In this document: one piece after another, positions 21,255-23,673 of the stretch | Position numbering within the stretch: position 1 is the stretch's first letter | Layout: each line of letters starts with the position of its first letter | DNA from: Clostridia bacterium | Lineage (GTDB): Bacteria > Bacillota > Clostridia > Christensenellales > UBA1242 | Length of the DNA stretch: 23,673 nt | Assembly: GCA_023228225.1 (NCBI GenBank) | Contig: JALOBO010000020.1 | Coordinates: 1 to 23,673 of the forward strand | Direction of reading: 5' to 3' | Program-made: the position numbers and the translations under genes | The notes under the pieces: model-generated | The model's database searches: none | The model's input: only the letters and a program-made list of their open reading frames with translations | What the model was told of the DNA's origin: nothing

Positions 21255-21941
21255 ATGACATTACAGGATTTGATAGATTCTTTCAACATTTTATATGAAA
21301 TAAACAGTCTCGCCATTGGTGGATTAACCGATGGTGAGATACTGGCTATTTTAGAAATGGAACAATATAAAATAATAAATCAAAAAATACAAGGGAATAA
21401 TGTATATAACACAAAATTTCCAGACACACCAAAACGTATTGACGATTTATTTAGACTATTAAAATCTGAAAATATTGACATAACAAATATTCCTGGAATG
21501 AATGAATATATATCTATTTTACCAAGTGATTATTTGCATATACACGAAGTTAGGGTTCCAAATGTAGCAAGTCCATTGATATACACTCAAGCTGAATCAA
21601 TATCTATAAATTCAGTCAGGAGGGTTTCTAATGGGTTTAGAAATAATAATCCAGTATTATCTTCACCTAAATACACTATAACTAATAGTGGTGGAAATAA
21701 TGTTTTAAAATTATATTATTTTGACTCAAATGATGAGCAAATAGATGTTCAATTAAATATAATATATATTAAAAGACCTATTAATTTAAAGGCTCCATAC
21801 GCATCAAGAGAAACTGTACTAACTGATTTTAATGATGATGTTTATTACGAAATAATAAGGTCTGCTGTAAATTCAGCTATAGCAATAGCTACACCTGAAA
21901 AATATCCAATAAGTCAACAAGAATTAAATAAAACTGAATAA
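21255..21941 (+). CDS. Neck/connector-type structural protein, first of three paralogues
   Basis: This 228-residue protein starts MTLQDLIDSFNILYEINSLA. It contains TDGEILAILEMEQYKIINQK near residues 25-45, EYISILPSDYLHIHEVRVPN near 84-103 and IIYIKRPINLKAP near 174-186. It ends with a VYYEIIRSAVNSAIAIA helix. The same plan (helical start with a 'L.....E' segment, 'LP.Dyl.i...' strand, '.IyikrP', then an 'H/Y..II..AV' helix) is found in the next two genes. These are typical of head-to-tail connector proteins in Bacteroidota phages. It lies 2 nt after the previous gene and overlaps the next by one base. Confidence 0.65.
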   Translation: MTLQDLIDSFNILYEINSLAIGGLTDGEILAILEMEQYKIINQKIQGNNVYNTKFPDTPKRIDDLFRLLKSENIDITNIPGMNEYISILPSDYLHIHEVRVPNVASPLIYTQAESISINSVRRVSNGFRNNNPVLSSPKYTITNSGGNNVLKLYYFDSNDEQIDVQLNIIYIKRPINLKAPYASRETVLTDFNDDVYYEIIRSAVNSAIAIATPEKYPISQQELNKTE

Positions 21942-22669
21942 TGACAGGTCGTGATATGCTGGTCCAATTTGAGGACTTAATAAGAACTACAAATAAAGAT
22001 TTGGAATTTGATGTTACAATAAACACCGACTTAGTGTATTCATTGTTAACTAGAGCCGAATTGCAATATATAATTGAAAACTTCTTAATATCAGATAGCA
22101 TTAAGGATAATATAAATGCAGTAAGGAGACATTCTGATATATTTAGAAATATAATTAAAAGAACAACAGCTACAGTTGGTCAAGAGGCTCTTGGTGATGG
22201 TGGATATTCTGCAACATTTGACGAAGATGATTATTGGATGTTTATGTCTGGTATAATAAAACATCCAGACTTTCCAAGAGATGACCGAGGATTTGGGGGC
22301 GGAGATTCAAGTGATCCTAATTATGCATCTTCTTCATCAATGTGGCCTAAAATTGAACTTGATTTAATTAATCATTTCGACTTACAGAAAAAAGTAAGGA
22401 CAACTAAGAATGAGCCAGTATATAAACATATACCTATAGTTTTAGAAGGTACAAATAATTTTGTATTTTATCTTGATAAAGAGAGATCTGCAATTGACAC
22501 TACCAGTACAATAGTTTTTGAGATTATATATTTAGCAAAACCTGCTGGAATAAGTGAGATTAGTAATCCATCTTTATCATATTCAACTCATACTGAAATT
22601 GTAAAACTTGCTGTTGATATATTCTTAAAGGAATACAAATTTTTATTAGGTTCAATTCAAAAACAATAA
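21941..22669 (+). CDS. Neck/connector-type structural protein, second paralogue
   Basis: This 242-residue protein starts MTGRDMLVQFEDLIRTTNKD and contains LVYSLLTRAELQYIIENFL (31-49), matching the first-domain helix of its neighbours. It continues with a beta-rich centre having a glycine/aspartate stretch (DDRGFGGGDSSDPNYASSSS), then VFEIIYLAKPAGISEIS and a THTEIVKLAVDIFLKEYKFL helix at the end. The start overlaps the previous stop by one base. It probably forms part of a ring between portal and tail. The family relation to its flankers is visible but the identity is low. Confidence 0.65.
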   Translation: MTGRDMLVQFEDLIRTTNKDLEFDVTINTDLVYSLLTRAELQYIIENFLISDSIKDNINAVRRHSDIFRNIIKRTTATVGQEALGDGGYSATFDEDDYWMFMSGIIKHPDFPRDDRGFGGGDSSDPNYASSSSMWPKIELDLINHFDLQKKVRTTKNEPVYKHIPIVLEGTNNFVFYLDKERSAIDTTSTIVFEIIYLAKPAGISEISNPSLSYSTHTEIVKLAVDIFLKEYKFLLGSIQKQ

Positions 22670-22672
22670 TTT

Positions 22673-23344
22673 ATGGATTCAAGGAAGATGCAAGAATCGC
22701 TCGAAATGGAATTAATGCAATTTGATCCATTTTACGAAACTAAAAATAAGTTGAGTTCATCTGAATTGTTTTATTTTTTATCAAGGGCAGAGCGGGATTA
22801 TGTAAACGATATTTACGTTTCAGGTGTTGATAGGAATGAAGAAAATAGAAAAAAACTTGGGGCATTATTGTCGGAAGCTATTATTGAAGGAGATGATATA
22901 ATACAAGCGTCATTTTACCCAAGTTCATATACTGTAATATTACCTGAAGATTTATTATATACAATTAATGAAAGGTGTACTGTTGATGAGTTAAATTCAA
23001 ATATTTATATAAAACCGATTTCTTTTGATGAATATAATACAAATAAAGATAATCCATTCAGAAGACCTGTTGAAGATAAATATTTGAGATTAGATGGAAT
23101 GATTGTTTCGGGAGAAGAGACTAATAGAATTAGTCATACAATATTAACTCCAGATACAATTATAACTCGTGTAATGGTTGATTATATAAAAATACCATTG
23201 GGAATATCTGTAACTCAAAATTGTGAATTACACGAAAGTGTTCATTATAATATAATAAAGGGTGCAGTAAAACTTATTTTAGCTGCAAAACAGGACCAAG
23301 TTGGGTATCAATTACAATCTATAGAAGAAACAAAAAATAAATAG
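22673..23344 (+). CDS. Neck/connector-type structural protein, third paralogue
   Basis: This 223-residue protein begins MDSRKMQESLEMELMQFDPF and contains SSELFYFLSRAERDYVNDIY (28-47), SYTVILPEDLLYTINERCTV (84-103), VMVDYIKIPLGISV and ESVHYNIIKGAVKLILAA at the C-terminus. It aligns by eye with the two preceding proteins and with connector-type proteins of Bacteroidota phages in which 'dyik.P..I' precedes an 'H..iv..AV' helix. It follows the previous gene after 3 nt. Probable virion ring or tail-completion protein. Confidence 0.65.
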   Translation: MDSRKMQESLEMELMQFDPFYETKNKLSSSELFYFLSRAERDYVNDIYVSGVDRNEENRKKLGALLSEAIIEGDDIIQASFYPSSYTVILPEDLLYTINERCTVDELNSNIYIKPISFDEYNTNKDNPFRRPVEDKYLRLDGMIVSGEETNRISHTILTPDTIITRVMVDYIKIPLGISVTQNCELHESVHYNIIKGAVKLILAAKQDQVGYQLQSIEETKNK

Positions 23345-23368
23345 TGTTTAATTTAATATTTTAAAATT

Positions 23369-23673
23369 ATGGACAATAAGAATGGTAGTTACATGTATGT
23401 AGGTAATGTAGCTCGTGGTACAGGTACAATAAGTGGTATGGCAAATGGATCGATCGCTATTGTTAATGAAGCAAATACAGTTCAAACTGCTAATTTGATG
23501 TCAACAAATGGCAATTATCGTATTGCAAAAAAAGGTTCTGATGGATCAGTTGTTTATTCAGATTTTTTTAATCCTACAAAACTGAAAAATGTTGTTGGGA
23601 AAAGTTATTCCGCTCCAGTAATGAAAGTTGCTTATTTGGGGTATACTGGTGCAGCAGGAGCTTTGGATGCCAA
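23369..23673 (+). CDS. Virion protein, N-terminal fragment (cut by window end)
   Basis: The ATG at 23369 opens a frame that is still open at the last base (101 codons). It begins MDNKNGSYMYVGNVARGTG and is rich in Gly, Ala, Ser, Thr and Val, with beta-type alternation. It includes SVVYSDFFNPTKLKNVVGKS and VAYLGYTGAAGALDA segments. Composition and location after the connector proteins suit a tail-tube, sheath or other assembled virion protein. No domain can be assigned from the fragment. Confidence 0.75.
   Translation, partial: MDNKNGSYMYVGNVARGTGTISGMANGSIAIVNEANTVQTANLMSTNGNYRIAKKGSDGSVVYSDFFNPTKLKNVVGKSYSAPVMKVAYLGYTGAAGALDA

Overview
This window is very AT-rich phage DNA, most likely from a tailed phage of a Bacteroidota host. 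The reasons are a contiguous virion module (large terminase, portal, probable scaffold, major capsid protein, neck-type proteins), A/T-rich leaders without Shine-Dalgarno sites before most genes, perfect copies of the Bacteroidota -7 promoter box (TAnnTTTG), and several small proteins of a style I associate with gut Bacteroidota phages. No host chromosomal gene, integrase or transposase is visible.

Layout. Positions 1-7882 are an early/accessory region read entirely on the minus strand: many small unknown proteins, a tRNA-Arg(TCT) bracketed by two hairpins, a lysis-like pair (a 47-residue single-helix membrane peptide overlapping a membrane-anchored lytic transglycosylase), a protein with 20 tandem tetrapeptide repeats, and a small protein with a weak ADP-ribosyltransferase-like signature. 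Positions 7883-8059 are a divergent control region with a G-rich island and a -7 box on each strand. From 8060 everything reads on the plus strand: a winged-helix protein resembling RepL-type initiators, a regulatory gap with two identical palindromes 21 bp apart, a strong terminator, and a tightly packed operon of small proteins leading to a metallophosphoesterase, a probable terminase partner, TerL, portal, scaffold and capsid protein. A terminator follows the capsid gene, then come an unknown structural protein, three tandem related neck/connector proteins and the start of another virion protein cut by the window end.

The most unusual part is 6455-7145. On the minus strand it holds a nearly complete type I hammerhead ribozyme (7041-7145). 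Its predicted cleavage site lies 27 nt before the start codon of a 73-residue protein. Two further inverted-repeat-bounded, probably structured RNA segments follow, and the last ends 12 nt before the start of the ADP-ribosyltransferase-like gene. I do not recognise the latter two as any known RNA family. The hammerhead has one departure from the catalytic core (C instead of U at position 4).

A second oddity is TerL: its reading frame stops before the conserved C-terminal segment, which continues in the +1 frame. This means a programmed frameshift, a real split or a sequencing indel. Functional names are from reading sequence and motifs only; no searches were run.
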